Shown here: one piece after another, positions 50,183-58,781 of the stretch | Layout of the letters: each line of letters begins with the position of its first letter | Position numbering within the stretch: the stretch's first letter is position 1 | Source: Legionella sp. PATHC032 | Lineage (GTDB): Bacteria; Pseudomonadota; Gammaproteobacteria; Legionellales; Legionellaceae | NCBI RefSeq assembly: GCF_026191185.1 | Contig: NZ_JAPHOV010000001.1 | Coordinates: 3,258,501 to 3,322,500, forward strand | Direction: 5' to 3' | DNA length: 64,000 bases | The notes under the pieces: generated by a model | What the model was told of the DNA's origin: nothing | Databases searched by the model: none | Seen by the model: only the letters and a program-made list of their open reading frames with translations | Position numbers and translations under genes: made by a program

Positions 50183-51305
50183 GGATAGATAAAGCCGCTT
50201 TCTCATTAGCATTTTGCCTTAATGTGCAGTGAATATCAGTAAATTGTTTAATTAGTTCGTTTTGATTGGATGAGTCGAGTAAATTCAGAACTGATTCTGT
50301 AATGCTATCAACATTCGCTTTTTCCTGAACAAATTCAGGGATTAATTTTTTACCAGCCAATAAATTAGGCAACGCAATATAGGGAACTTTTACTTGCGGC
50401 GCGATAATCGCATGAGTAAGTATACCCCATTTAAAGGCAACCACCATGGGTCGTTTTAAAAGCATCGCCTCAAGTGTTGCTGTTCCGGATTTTGTTAAAA
50501 CAACGTCAGAGATAGCCATGGCCTCACGAGCATTCCCTTGAATAATCTGAATTTTTAAGTGGCCATACTCGGCATGGAGTTGTTTAAAAAAAACTGGATA
50601 CAAATCCTGACACGCAATCGGTACTATGAAATGCACATGAGGCCTCTCCACAGCAATTCTTTGCATTACTTCCAAAAATAAGGGCCCCATGTATTTGATT
50701 TCACCTACCCGACTACCAGGTAATACTGCCAGAATGGTGTCATCAGAATGGTAGTTATATTTTTTACGTAAAGTAGAACAACTTGGGTTTATTTCGATTA
50801 AATCAGCTAAAGGATGACCAATAAATTGTGCCGATACCCCATGTTGTCGGTAAAATGCTTCTTCAAATGGAAATAGGGTTAATACTAAATCAACTGCCTT
50901 TTTTATTAAATGCACCCGTTTTTGTCGCCATGCCCAAACTTTGGGGCTCACCAGATGAATGGTTTTAATATGCTGTTTTTTTAACCGTGCTTCAACGGAT
51001 AAATTAAAGTCAGGGTAATCAATCCCAATGAATACATCTGGTGGATTAATTGTCCATTCCCTCAATAACCTTTCTCTTATTAAATACAGTTGAGGATATC
51101 GTCGCAGAACATCACTGATTCCCATCACAGAAAGCTCAGAGATATCAATCAGGGAATGGAAGCCTTCCTTAAGCATTTGAGGACCACCTACCCCCATGAA
51201 TTCTACGTTGGTTAAATGCTGTTTCAGCTCACGAATTACCCCTGCTCCCAGTAAATCTCCAGATAATTCGCCGGCAACCATCGCAATTCGGGTCGGTCTT
51301 TTCAT
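50154..51305 (-). CDS. lpxB: lipid A-disaccharide synthase LpxB
   Basis: A 383-residue GT19 glycosyltransferase joining UDP-2,3-diacylglucosamine and lipid X. Hallmarks are AGELSGDLLGAGVIREL (N-terminus), FMGVGGPQM, PKVWAWRQKRVHLIKKAVDLVLTLFPFEE, LPGSRVGEIKYM, and the C-terminal TKSGTATLEAMLLKRPMVVAFK. The start is the ATG at 51305. It is convergent with lpxD, with overlapping 3' ends, so lpxA-lpxD and lpxB are not one operon even though they act in one pathway. Confidence 0.94.
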   Translation of the reverse strand: MKRPTRIAMVAGELSGDLLGAGVIRELKQHLTNVEFMGVGGPQMLKEGFHSLIDISELSVMGISDVLRRYPQLYLIRERLLREWTINPPDVFIGIDYPDFNLSVEARLKKQHIKTIHLVSPKVWAWRQKRVHLIKKAVDLVLTLFPFEEAFYRQHGVSAQFIGHPLADLIEINPSCSTLRKKYNYHSDDTILAVLPGSRVGEIKYMGPLFLEVMQRIAVERPHVHFIVPIACQDLYPVFFKQLHAEYGHLKIQIIQGNAREAMAISDVVLTKSGTATLEAMLLKRPMVVAFKWGILTHAIIAPQVKVPYIALPNLLAGKKLIPEFVQEKANVDSITESVLNLLDSSNQNELIKQFTDIHCTLRQNANEKAALSILRILGISLA

Positions 51306-51488
51306 AGTCAAATTGCACCAATATAAAATTTAAATGACTCGATGTTAGCCTAAACCAATAACCATAGCCAAGCAGTATTAATCCCGCAAACGCTCAGATT
51401 GCCAATTGAGTATCAGAAAACGCTTTACAAATAATTTTTCAGCCTGGCAAAAATGTCTGCCTGGGCAAGTCCTCTTGGCAAAGATCAT

Positions 51489-52346
51489 CTAGATCTCATT
51501 GTAAAATACCATAGCCGGGCGAGGAGCATTGTATATTTTAAGTTGTCTGACTAATTTTAAATTATTCTTGAATACGTCCCAATGAAAATCAAATAGATGA
51601 AATATCAGAGCAGTGTAGTTATTTGCAAGGAGACATTGAATCTTATCTTTACCGAAGAGTTCTCTTTCCTCTGCCAAATCAGGTTTTATAATAACCAGTT
51701 TTTCAAGCACTATTGGTGTGCTGCAATGTTGATTAGGCTTTAAATCAATATGATGCTTGGATCTTCCATTATAAGAATAGAGTGACTCCAAAGATAATAA
51801 ATGTAGGGCTTCTCTACTATCGTTCCATAATTTCAAACGAGGAAATCCCGGCAATACATGAGGGATATCCTGTTTGAACTCTATGGCTGTTATATCATCT
51901 GCGGCCAATAAAGCGCCTTGTTTTATATGAAATGCAGCTGCCGTAGATTTTCCTGCCCCGGTATGGCCAGAGATGGCAAAAGCAGGTTGACCTGGGTAGC
52001 AAACTGTATTGGCATGCAAAACAATCAAATTTCTCTGCTGGAGCAGGCAGCCAAAACAGGCGCCAGTAAGAAGAATATGAATTGGTGTAGTCAGCTCGAC
52101 GGATTTAATTTGGTATAAAATTGTACTTCCCCCTTCAATATAAAAGCTCCATTGGTTATCGGTAATCCATAGCTGATTTTTTAAAGACGCGTATTTGTTT
52201 CCCAAGCGACTCGCGTTTGTAGGTATATCAGGAATTTCACTGGTTTTACGAATAATGACATCTGGAACACAATAAGAAGTTTGCTCTATTTTTCCAAGTG
52301 GAATGTCACTTTGTATGTTCAATTGATATGCGCGATAGTAAAACAT
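51489..52346 (-). CDS. lasso-peptide kinase (HPr kinase/phosphorylase fold)
   Basis: A 285-residue protein whose C-terminal half has the HprK-like P-loop S126-G-H-T-G-A-G-K-S134 and the acidic pair A-A-D150-D151-I-T, the arrangement of lasso-precursor kinases of the ThcoK/PadeK type. The N-terminal ~100 residues are unlike true HPr kinases and may bind the leader peptide. It is the last gene of the RiPP operon, 29 bases after the exporter. Known relatives phosphorylate serine at the C-terminus of the precursor; some add several phosphates to serine-rich tails. The Ser run of the precursor at 58078-58218 is the obvious substrate. Activity is inferred from sequence and context. Confidence 0.85.
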   Translation of the reverse strand: MFYYRAYQLNIQSDIPLGKIEQTSYCVPDVIIRKTSEIPDIPTNASRLGNKYASLKNQLWITDNQWSFYIEGGSTILYQIKSVELTTPIHILLTGACFGCLLQQRNLIVLHANTVCYPGQPAFAISGHTGAGKSTAAAFHIKQGALLAADDITAIEFKQDIPHVLPGFPRLKLWNDSREALHLLSLESLYSYNGRSKHHIDLKPNQHCSTPIVLEKLVIIKPDLAEERELFGKDKIQCLLANNYTALIFHLFDFHWDVFKNNLKLVRQLKIYNAPRPAMVFYNEI

Positions 52347-52375
52347 AAACGTCTTTATAAAAAATTGATAAATAA

Positions 52376-54178
52376 TTAATTCATAGCAACCGTAGTGTCT
52401 TCAAGAACATTGAAATTTAACGGATACTCCTCTTTTAAATTAAACTTGCCAAAATCGATTATTTCATCCGCATAAACTATGGTACTTTCCCGGTGAGCTA
52501 TTAAAATGACTGTCATGGTCTGTTTTAAAGCAGCAAGCGACTGCATAATAACAGCCTCGCTTTGGGGATCAAGTGCACTGGTTGCCTCATCGAGAATGAG
52601 CAGCGTTGGCGATGACAGTATGGCTCTGGCAATCGCCAGCTTTTGCCGCTCTCCGCCAGATAAATGCACTCCTCTGTCACCAATCATAGTATTCAATCCA
52701 TTGGGCATAGACCTGACCAGGTTTTCAGCATCAACCAGGGCAAGAACTTTCCATAGCTTCTCTTCATTCACATCATTGTTTAGCCACGTGATGTTATTCC
52801 TGATTGAATCATTAAAAAGAAAAATATTTTGAGGAACATAACTAACCCATTTTTTCTTGGAAGTTGCATGTTCCACATCCATTGGAACTACGGACTGGTT
52901 AAAGAGAATTGAGCCATCATCCGGCTTCAACAAGCCCAATATTAAATCGACACTGGTGGATTTCCCAACACCAGATGGGCCTTTTATTGCAGTTATTTTA
53001 TTTCGATGTATGTCAAATGAAACATTTTTTAAAATTGCTTTTTCTCCATAGGAGAAGGAAACTTGCTTTACTTTAATTAATATATCCTTAGGTAATGGTA
53101 CTCGCGTATGAAAGGGTATCACATTTGATGATTCTTTATTCGATAAAAAATCATTTTTAAGGATTAAATAGTTTCGAAACAAGGGAGAAATATTCAATGC
53201 ATAAGACATGCTTTGCTGCATCGTTGATATTCTTCTTATGATTTGATTGTAAACAAATAATAAAACAACCAACGTTGGAATTGAAATCTGTAACAGGGAA
53301 ATGGAAATAAGAAAAATTAAAGTGAACGCGATCGCGCCGATTGCAGTATATCCAAATTTAATTTTCATCTGGTTGCTTAAAAATTTAATGTTATTGTCCA
53401 TCACCTTGAATGAGATATCACGCTCTTGCTTGAGATATTCATGTGTAAGCTCATGAATTTTAGCTATTTTTATTCCTTCAAGAAAATTTGACAAATTGAT
53501 TTGCCTGCTTCTGCTCAGATCAAGTTCTTGTTTTCCCATACCAGCAGAATTTGATTTTTTAAAAAAAATTGCTATCGAAATCACAGTAATTAGCGAAATG
53601 ACTGTTAATCCCGTAGAAAGCATTAAACCAACAATCAAATACACCGAGTTTTTGATTATGTTATTAAATAAACTCAACGTATAAGTCGTTAAAGCAGAGA
53701 TCTTCATCAACCCAACATTCAATACATACTCAGAATCTTTCAGTTTACTTTTTAGCAGGTATTCCCATCGCGCATTCACCAAGTTTTGGATTAAGCTTTC
53801 ACGGCAGTATCTCTCAAAATTTTTCATAAATTTTATTTTTGTTAATTCAGCGAGATAATTGGTCATGGAGACTGAGCATATGATGAGGCAATAAACCGAT
53901 AAGACAAAAGTGATTGGAATTTGGCCATCGTGCATCGGCAATTGTTGCCATAAACTGGATAACCAATTGAGATCAGAGCCGGACTTATTTTGGGCTAGCC
54001 AACCACTATAGCTTAACATTGGCACCAATGAGACCACTCCAACACCGCCCAGAAAGCTTGAAAGAATTACCATTGCTTGTGAAAACACAAGCTGGAATGG
54101 CGAATATTCATATAAAAACCTGATGAAATCGAGAAAGTCTTTATATTTTCCCGCATATTTTTTATAAAATTCAGCCAT
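52376..54178 (-). CDS. ABC exporter for the lasso-type peptide (lasD-like)
   Basis: A 600-residue half-transporter with about six membrane helices (1-~330) fused to an ATPase domain. Walker A is GPSGVGKSTSVDLILG, the Q-loop is VPQNIFLFN, the signature is LSGGERQKLAIARAIL, Walker B is TLLILDEATSALD and the His switch is in LIAHREST. No N-terminal C39 peptidase domain is present, so leader removal must be done by the separate B2 protease. It sits 10 bases after the B2 gene and 29 bases before the kinase. The expected job is export of, and self-protection against, the mature peptide. Confidence 0.93.
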   Translation of the reverse strand: MAEFYKKYAGKYKDFLDFIRFLYEYSPFQLVFSQAMVILSSFLGGVGVVSLVPMLSYSGWLAQNKSGSDLNWLSSLWQQLPMHDGQIPITFVLSVYCLIICSVSMTNYLAELTKIKFMKNFERYCRESLIQNLVNARWEYLLKSKLKDSEYVLNVGLMKISALTTYTLSLFNNIIKNSVYLIVGLMLSTGLTVISLITVISIAIFFKKSNSAGMGKQELDLSRSRQINLSNFLEGIKIAKIHELTHEYLKQERDISFKVMDNNIKFLSNQMKIKFGYTAIGAIAFTLIFLISISLLQISIPTLVVLLFVYNQIIRRISTMQQSMSYALNISPLFRNYLILKNDFLSNKESSNVIPFHTRVPLPKDILIKVKQVSFSYGEKAILKNVSFDIHRNKITAIKGPSGVGKSTSVDLILGLLKPDDGSILFNQSVVPMDVEHATSKKKWVSYVPQNIFLFNDSIRNNITWLNNDVNEEKLWKVLALVDAENLVRSMPNGLNTMIGDRGVHLSGGERQKLAIARAILSSPTLLILDEATSALDPQSEAVIMQSLAALKQTMTVILIAHRESTIVYADEIIDFGKFNLKEEYPLNFNVLEDTTVAMN

Positions 54179-54188
54179 AAAACAACAC

Positions 54189-54659
54189 TTAATTTTTTAC
54201 CCAGTCTAATGCATAAGTACAAAAAATAGTATAACCCACGCCGTTTCCTCCAGTGATATAGTGTTTACCGCACCGCAACCATACGTGCCCTATGACCTCA
54301 TCTCCTTCTCGCTTCATACCAAAATAAATCGTTGTGGGCATATTTTTGCGACGTAATAGCAAAAATGCTGCAACACTTTGCTGTAAACAGGCACTTTTCC
54401 ATGGCAACAATCTATTTATTTTAGGAAACAGTTTTTGGCAACATTTTAGCCAATACAAATGGTCGAAGTCTTCATACAAAGTTTCGGCGTGTTTATGCCC
54501 AAACGACTTGGCATATCTGTTAAACGGATATAACCAGGTAATGATTCTTGATACTATCAGGTAATAAACAATAAGCACAGCAACATGAACTCGTGTTTTT
54601 CCCTTGCCCAATAAAACCAGAAAAAGATGGGCATATCTTATTTTCTTTATTTCAGTCAA
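54189..54659 (-). CDS. lasso-peptide leader protease (B2, transglutaminase-like)
   Basis: A 156-residue protein of the lasso B2 (McjB C-terminal-type) family. The catalytic Cys91 is in KSACLQQSVAAFLLLRRKNMPTTIYFG, and His125 is in GHVWLRCGKHYI (usually HAW). The third member of the triad is normally an Asp about 12 residues after the His; here that region reads ITGGNG, so the acidic residue is not evident. An N-terminal hydrophobic region (about 24-45) could attach it to the membrane. It cleaves the leader at the core start so the cyclase can act. Confidence 0.92.
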   Translation of the reverse strand: MTEIKKIRYAHLFLVLLGKGKTRVHVAVLIVYYLIVSRIITWLYPFNRYAKSFGHKHAETLYEDFDHLYWLKCCQKLFPKINRLLPWKSACLQQSVAAFLLLRRKNMPTTIYFGMKREGDEVIGHVWLRCGKHYITGGNGVGYTIFCTYALDWVKN

Positions 54660-54716
54660 TTGTATTATCCAATTCTGCTTAAAAACTATGACAGCGAATG
54701 ATTATAAATTCTTTAT

Positions 54717-55031
54717 CTATGAACAGACTTTGATTAATTTATGTTGAACCATTTGTTGTATAAACGCTTTAATATCATTAAAGCAGGTATCGAAATCAAC
54801 CTTATATATTTCCATAAGCCCAGAAACAAGTTGGCTCACCGTTTTTTTTGATTCCAACAAATTCCATATTTTGTAACCTACGGAATTAACTACCAAATAA
54901 TGACTCGCTTCTTCATCAAGCAGGATCAAGTCCTCATCAACGCTGGAAAAAAACACCAAGTCATAGCGTTCTAATATTGTATTGGTTTTATATTCGAATT
55001 GATATTTGTGTTGTTGTAAATGGTTACTCAT
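54717..55031 (-). CDS. PqqD-like leader-binding protein (B1, RiPP recognition element)
   Basis: A 104-residue protein starting MSNHLQQHKYQFEY, with GGAG 9 bases upstream; the longer frame to 55070 would run into the cyclase gene. The PqqD-type winged-helix features are FFSSVDEDLILLDEEASHYLVVNSVGYKIWNLLESKKTVSQLVSGLMEIY. In lasso systems B1 binds the leader and presents it to the protease and cyclase. It lies between the cyclase and B2 genes, as in split-B lasso clusters. Confidence 0.92.
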   Translation of the reverse strand: MSNHLQQHKYQFEYKTNTILERYDLVFFSSVDEDLILLDEEASHYLVVNSVGYKIWNLLESKKTVSQLVSGLMEIYKVDFDTCFNDIKAFIQQMVQHKLIKVCS

Positions 55032-55056
55032 CGAGATTATCTCCAGTAAGTAATAA

Positions 55057-56883
55057 TCAATACAGATCATTTAGGTAGTTGATAAAAAATGCTGTGCTTA
55101 AAGCTGGGACCAAATGCATATTAACGTCTTGAAAATTTCTTGATTGCGGACTAATGGGATAATTAGCAAATAAATCCAAAAGGTATTTTTTAGGATAAAT
55201 TTCCCAAATGAGAGGGTGTTTCTCTGCAATATCTGCCAAAAGCCTTCCCCAGGCATGACCATATTTATTGAATTGATAGTACCAATCTGCTGCCTGTTCA
55301 CCGCGATAGGGATTATGGCGGATCTCAGGGGGCACAAGCCCTTCCAGAGCATCTCTCACCAATAAGCGCCTTTTTAATTTGGGCAATCGCCTGATTTCAA
55401 AATATTTGTTACCTCCATGATAAACCCATTCAGGAAGATCATAGCAAAACTGGACCAGATCCAGGTTACTTGTTGGGTCAATCACCTCTACCCCAAACCA
55501 CAAATAGATGGAACGCATGTAACTTCTTGTTTCCAACCTGTTCTTACCTCTCAGGAGAGAATAATGGGGCTCTAAAAAATTTTTTTTCATCTCATTGAGA
55601 TCAGTACGATTTTTTTTCAGGTTTAGCGAGCCAGATTTTATAAATTGCTTGCCTAATTTCATATGGTATTTTAAAAGATGCCGCGTAAATTTTACACGCT
55701 GATTCAGATAGTTGCCCAATGTCACTCCCTTCCATGAAATGGATCCATTCCCCTGTTCACCATTTAAAAGAATCCTGCAGTTTTTGGCTGCTGCCATTTC
55801 CAATCCTGCCAATATCCATTCCATATTGAATACCGCTTTGAATGGCTGATCTAAATAAGGATAAAAGACTTGAAGTTTATCAAAAATACTCAAGTCTTCA
55901 GAGCTTTGATAAACTATTGTTTCAATATTGTCATAGTAACGGCATGCGCTTTGCACCCGATCTAATTCATGATATTTACATCCTTTCCGATGACTATCGC
56001 CCGACAAATATTTAGGAATCGCGGTATATGCCATAAGAGTTTTATTTTCTTTGGCAAGTTGCAAGGCAGCAATCGAAGCAATGGATGAAGAGTCTAAACC
56101 ACCGCTGTAATGGGCCATGATTTCTGCGTCAGTCCGGATACTTTGTCTGATACTTTGCTGAATCTCATTTCTGAATGCACTATAGTAGTCTTCACGCGAT
56201 TGGCATTGTCCTGTCTGTTGTGTCTTACGGAGGTCCCAGTATTGTTGCTCTTGTAAATTTTGGTCGCTAACAATCATATATCTGGCAGCCGTCAGTTTTT
56301 TAACCGATTTCAGGCAAGTTTCCTGACCTATTTTCTGTTTTGCCGCAAGCTTATGGAAAGCGCCATGATTCACCGCTAAGGAGTCATGAAAAACTTTGAA
56401 TGTATTGAATGTATTGCTAAATATAAAGTATTTACCAGGCACAAACAGATAGTAACAGCAACAAAAATTAAAATGATCAATGGCAATAAACAGCCGTTTT
56501 TTGCGTAAGTCATAAAATACAAGGAAAAAATTCCCTGCTAAATAATTCACACATTTTTCACCCCATTTTAAATATGCCCGGGTTGCCAGGTATAAATCCG
56601 AATTTTTGGAGCTAACTCCTAACCAATTTGCCAAACTGGAATGATTAGTTAGATAAAGATCGCCGTTGGCAATTACACCCGATTCCTTATCATGATATGG
56701 AGCTGTTTGTAAGGCGCATTCGGGAGTAATAAAGCGCTGTGTGCTCGCCGTAGCATAAAAATCATTATAATAAAGTTCGCTATGATCCGCTCTCCAAACC
56801 GGGCTATTAAATTTGGCTCGTTCTAATAACTCTCGATCAAATGGTTGCCCGTCAAAACGCAGAACTCCATACAAAGCATTCAT
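55057..56883 (-). CDS. lasso-peptide cyclase (asparagine synthetase-like, C protein)
   Basis: A 608-residue enzyme that would close the macrolactam ring after leader removal. The N-terminal glutaminase-like domain begins MNALYGVLRF instead of MCG, so the glutamine-hydrolysing Cys is absent, as expected for lasso cyclases. The ATP-pyrophosphatase P-loop is S260-G-G-L-D-S-S-S267 and adenylates the side-chain carboxylate. GEQGNGSISWKGV and DPTSNLDLVQFCYDLPEWV continue the synthetase domain. It is the second enzyme gene of the cluster, 141 bases after the nucleotidyltransferase. Confidence 0.93.
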   Translation of the reverse strand: MNALYGVLRFDGQPFDRELLERAKFNSPVWRADHSELYYNDFYATASTQRFITPECALQTAPYHDKESGVIANGDLYLTNHSSLANWLGVSSKNSDLYLATRAYLKWGEKCVNYLAGNFFLVFYDLRKKRLFIAIDHFNFCCCYYLFVPGKYFIFSNTFNTFKVFHDSLAVNHGAFHKLAAKQKIGQETCLKSVKKLTAARYMIVSDQNLQEQQYWDLRKTQQTGQCQSREDYYSAFRNEIQQSIRQSIRTDAEIMAHYSGGLDSSSIASIAALQLAKENKTLMAYTAIPKYLSGDSHRKGCKYHELDRVQSACRYYDNIETIVYQSSEDLSIFDKLQVFYPYLDQPFKAVFNMEWILAGLEMAAAKNCRILLNGEQGNGSISWKGVTLGNYLNQRVKFTRHLLKYHMKLGKQFIKSGSLNLKKNRTDLNEMKKNFLEPHYSLLRGKNRLETRSYMRSIYLWFGVEVIDPTSNLDLVQFCYDLPEWVYHGGNKYFEIRRLPKLKRRLLVRDALEGLVPPEIRHNPYRGEQAADWYYQFNKYGHAWGRLLADIAEKHPLIWEIYPKKYLLDLFANYPISPQSRNFQDVNMHLVPALSTAFFINYLNDLY

Positions 56884-56891
56884 GCTATATC

Positions 56892-57005
56892 CTAAGATAA
56901 AAAATAACTACTAATGTTTGTGCTGCTTAATTTCCAACCAGCCAAAAATGTAACTACCGCAACAGCAAAACTAATAAATTCGTTGCCGGTAGTAGCAAGC
57001 TCCAT
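56892..57005 (-). CDS. possible 37-residue membrane peptide in the RiPP operon
   Basis: A short frame in the only wide gap inside the operon (between nucleotidyltransferase and cyclase). It starts MELATTGNEFISFAVAVV and has one hydrophobic segment followed by a Trp-Lys-Leu-Ser-Ser-rich end. AGAG lies 5 bases before the ATG. It could be an immunity-like or second precursor-like peptide, or chance. Not recognised. Confidence 0.3.
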   Translation of the reverse strand: MELATTGNEFISFAVAVVTFLAGWKLSSTNISSYFLS

Positions 57006-57024
57006 TTCTACTCTAAGCTTTTCA

Positions 57025-57990
57025 TTAAATGTAATAAAATTTGTTCGCCATCATACGTAATATTCTTCTTTTCGAGCGATATGTGCTTTTTGAATGGTAA
57101 ATTAAAGAAATCAGGGCTTTTCTCGTTAAAGAGTTGGGTAGTAAACCTGCATTACCGCTTTCTGTAAACACACTTGGAAATATTCTCTCCGCACAATAAG
57201 TCGCCATTTGATACTCTGTCTGTATGGAAAGACTATTAACCAATTCAACAACTCTTCTGCGGTCATCCTGGCTGAGCAAGGTGGAATAACGGGCAAAATC
57301 ATAAAGCCAGTGCAAAGATTCAAATCCATGATTCGCTCCATGTACAGCGACATACAGATACTCGTCAATAGGGGACAGGGTATAAAATAAATTTTTTCCC
57401 CCCACCAAAATCGGCACTTTATTGTTCCAATAAAACTCAAAAGGCTGATTGAATTTATCTTTCCATCTAAACAAACGCCAGTGGAGTTCGATTTTAATAC
57501 CATATTTTTCAGCCACGTACGAAACATCCTTTAGTACTCGATGTTTCTTTAGCTTATTAACGTCATGTAAGAAACTGTATTTATCCCGAATGATTCCATT
57601 TTCAAAAAACACTTCATCTGCCTGTTCCAAGTGCTGGGGAGAAATATATAAATCGATGTCGCATGACTGACGAATCAAAGGGTCTCCAAACAATTTTTGC
57701 GAGAGTGGTAGTCCTTTCAGGTGAATAACCGGAATATTGTATTGCTGAAAAAGCTCGTTGATTTTGATGGACAAAAATAATTTCCTAATGGCCCTGTCTC
57801 TATTTTCCTTTAAAACGAGCTTAAAGTTAGCGAGTTGAGAAGCAGGAATACCATAGTGCTCCCTTAAAATGGTATAAACCGAATTGGTCAGGCGCATTCT
57901 TTGTGCTGTCTTTAGGATTTCAGGTGCTGAAAATGAAGTCAAGGCGGTTTCATTCGTGTTTAAAATATCAATAAGGTTGCCATATTCCAT
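57025..57990 (-). CDS. nucleotidyltransferase-family protein of the RiPP cluster
   Basis: A 321-residue protein of the uncharacterised NTP_transf_5 family. IPVIHLKGLPLSQKLFGDPLIRQSCDIDLYISP (about 90-122) carries the conserved LKG...D..R...DID nucleotidyl-transfer core, and KIELHWRLF supplies the downstream acidic element. Members occur in lasso-peptide clusters next to the kinase, but their chemistry is not settled. It is the first gene after the precursor (87-base gap, with a hairpin in between). A tailoring role is an inference. Confidence 0.88.
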   Translation of the reverse strand: MEYGNLIDILNTNETALTSFSAPEILKTAQRMRLTNSVYTILREHYGIPASQLANFKLVLKENRDRAIRKLFLSIKINELFQQYNIPVIHLKGLPLSQKLFGDPLIRQSCDIDLYISPQHLEQADEVFFENGIIRDKYSFLHDVNKLKKHRVLKDVSYVAEKYGIKIELHWRLFRWKDKFNQPFEFYWNNKVPILVGGKNLFYTLSPIDEYLYVAVHGANHGFESLHWLYDFARYSTLLSQDDRRRVVELVNSLSIQTEYQMATYCAERIFPSVFTESGNAGLLPNSLTRKALISLIYHSKSTYRSKRRILRMMANKFYYI

Positions 57991-58031
57991 TAATTATCCT
58001 AAAGGCTTGATTGCTGGCGAATCTAAAAAAT

Positions 58032-58077
58032 AGAAAAAGGGTAATTTGTACTTTACTTATAAAGAACCCTTTTCTTT
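58032..58077 (-). terminator. partial terminator/attenuator after the precursor gene
   Basis: On the minus strand GAAAAGGGT, a ~23-base loop, ACCCTTTTTC and then TATTTTTTAG. It sits directly after the precursor stop and before the nucleotidyltransferase start. In RiPP operons such a leaky terminator raises precursor over enzymes. Confidence 0.65.
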
Positions 58078-58218
58078 TTAACCACCTGAACTGCTGCTTG
58101 AGGAAAGGCCGCTTTCACTACTGCCGTCCTGAACGTCAGCTTCCTCAGTGCTAGCGCTAACACTGTCTATTGGTATAGCACAAACCTCAGGCTGCTCCCA
58201 ATTTAACTTATCCATCAT
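58078..58218 (-). CDS. lasso-type RiPP precursor peptide with serine-rich tail
   Basis: A 45-46 residue peptide too short for ordinary gene calling. Two adjacent ATGs (58218 and 58215) occur; AGGAG is 6 bases before the second, which is the better start. The N-terminal part, LNWEQPEVCAIPIDSV, fits the W-x-x-P-x-(V/L/I) leader pattern of paeninodin-type lasso precursors (compare W..P.I..L.I). After it come an acidic segment (STEEADVQDG) and a tail SSESGL followed by six Ser and Gly-Gly. A ring from S (or A) to the Asp at position 9 (or 7) of the core is possible, but the cut site lacks the classic Thr two before it. It leads the cyclase, B1, B2, exporter and kinase operon and is probably its substrate. 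Confidence 0.75.
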   Translation of the reverse strand: MMDKLNWEQPEVCAIPIDSVSASTEEADVQDGSSESGLSSSSSSGG

Positions 58219-58252
58219 CTACTCCTGTATTTCAGACTACTAAACGGCCGCC

Positions 58253-58281
58253 ATTCTAAAATAATTTTTCAAGGCACGCAA
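58253..58281 (-). promoter_or_regulatory. candidate promoter of the RiPP operon
   Basis: On the minus strand TTGCGT (58276-58281), 17 bases, TAGAAT (58253-58258). The -10 matches 5 of 6 consensus bases and the -35 only 3 of 6. The distance to the precursor ATG is about 35 bases. Confidence 0.45.
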
Positions 58282-58455
58282 ATATCAGAAAAAATAACAT
58301 TATGGTTCTAACCAAAACAAGGAGGAATTTCTCTACTGCCATCTTTGATAACTATCAAGGATCATGGCATTTCATACCTATGAGAAAATCTTTTGAACAA
58401 GTTTTAGTTATCCCTCATATAAGTTGATTATGAGGGATAATAAGTAAAACTCTTT

Positions 58456-58722
58456 TTATTGAATTACCGGGAGTTGGGGTGCAGCGGTTCGCTTTGGCCC
58501 AGGAGTAGATTTTTGAGAGGTATCCTTTGACGCATAGCTTTTTTGTTGCGGCTGGGATTGATTGCTAGCGGTGGTTTGTCCTCCACTGGATGGCATGCTA
58601 TTTTCCTGGTAAGAATACCCTCTTTCTTGAGGGCTTGTCCCGTCAAAATAACATCCTGATACCCCTAAAGCAAAGAGCGCAATGAGGCCATATCTCCATT
58701 TTATCGTTTTGTAATTTATCAT
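58456..58722 (-). CDS. small lipoprotein of unknown function
   Basis: An 88-residue precursor with a lipoprotein signal: LIALFALGVSGC, lipobox with Cys24. The mature part is low-complexity, rich in Ser, Gln, Pro, Thr and Lys (QQKSYASKDTSQKSTPGPKR), and probably unstructured in the periplasm. AGGA lies 9 bases before the ATG. No family recognised. It is on the same strand upstream of the RiPP operon, but about 175 bases separate its end from the candidate promoter, so it is not obviously part of it. Confidence 0.75.
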   Translation of the reverse strand: MINYKTIKWRYGLIALFALGVSGCYFDGTSPQERGYSYQENSMPSSGGQTTASNQSQPQQKSYASKDTSQKSTPGPKRTAAPQLPVIQ

Positions 58723-58781
58723 AATTAAGCTTCCTGCATTCGTTAATTAAACAAAATATCAATTGAAATGAATTATTGTAA

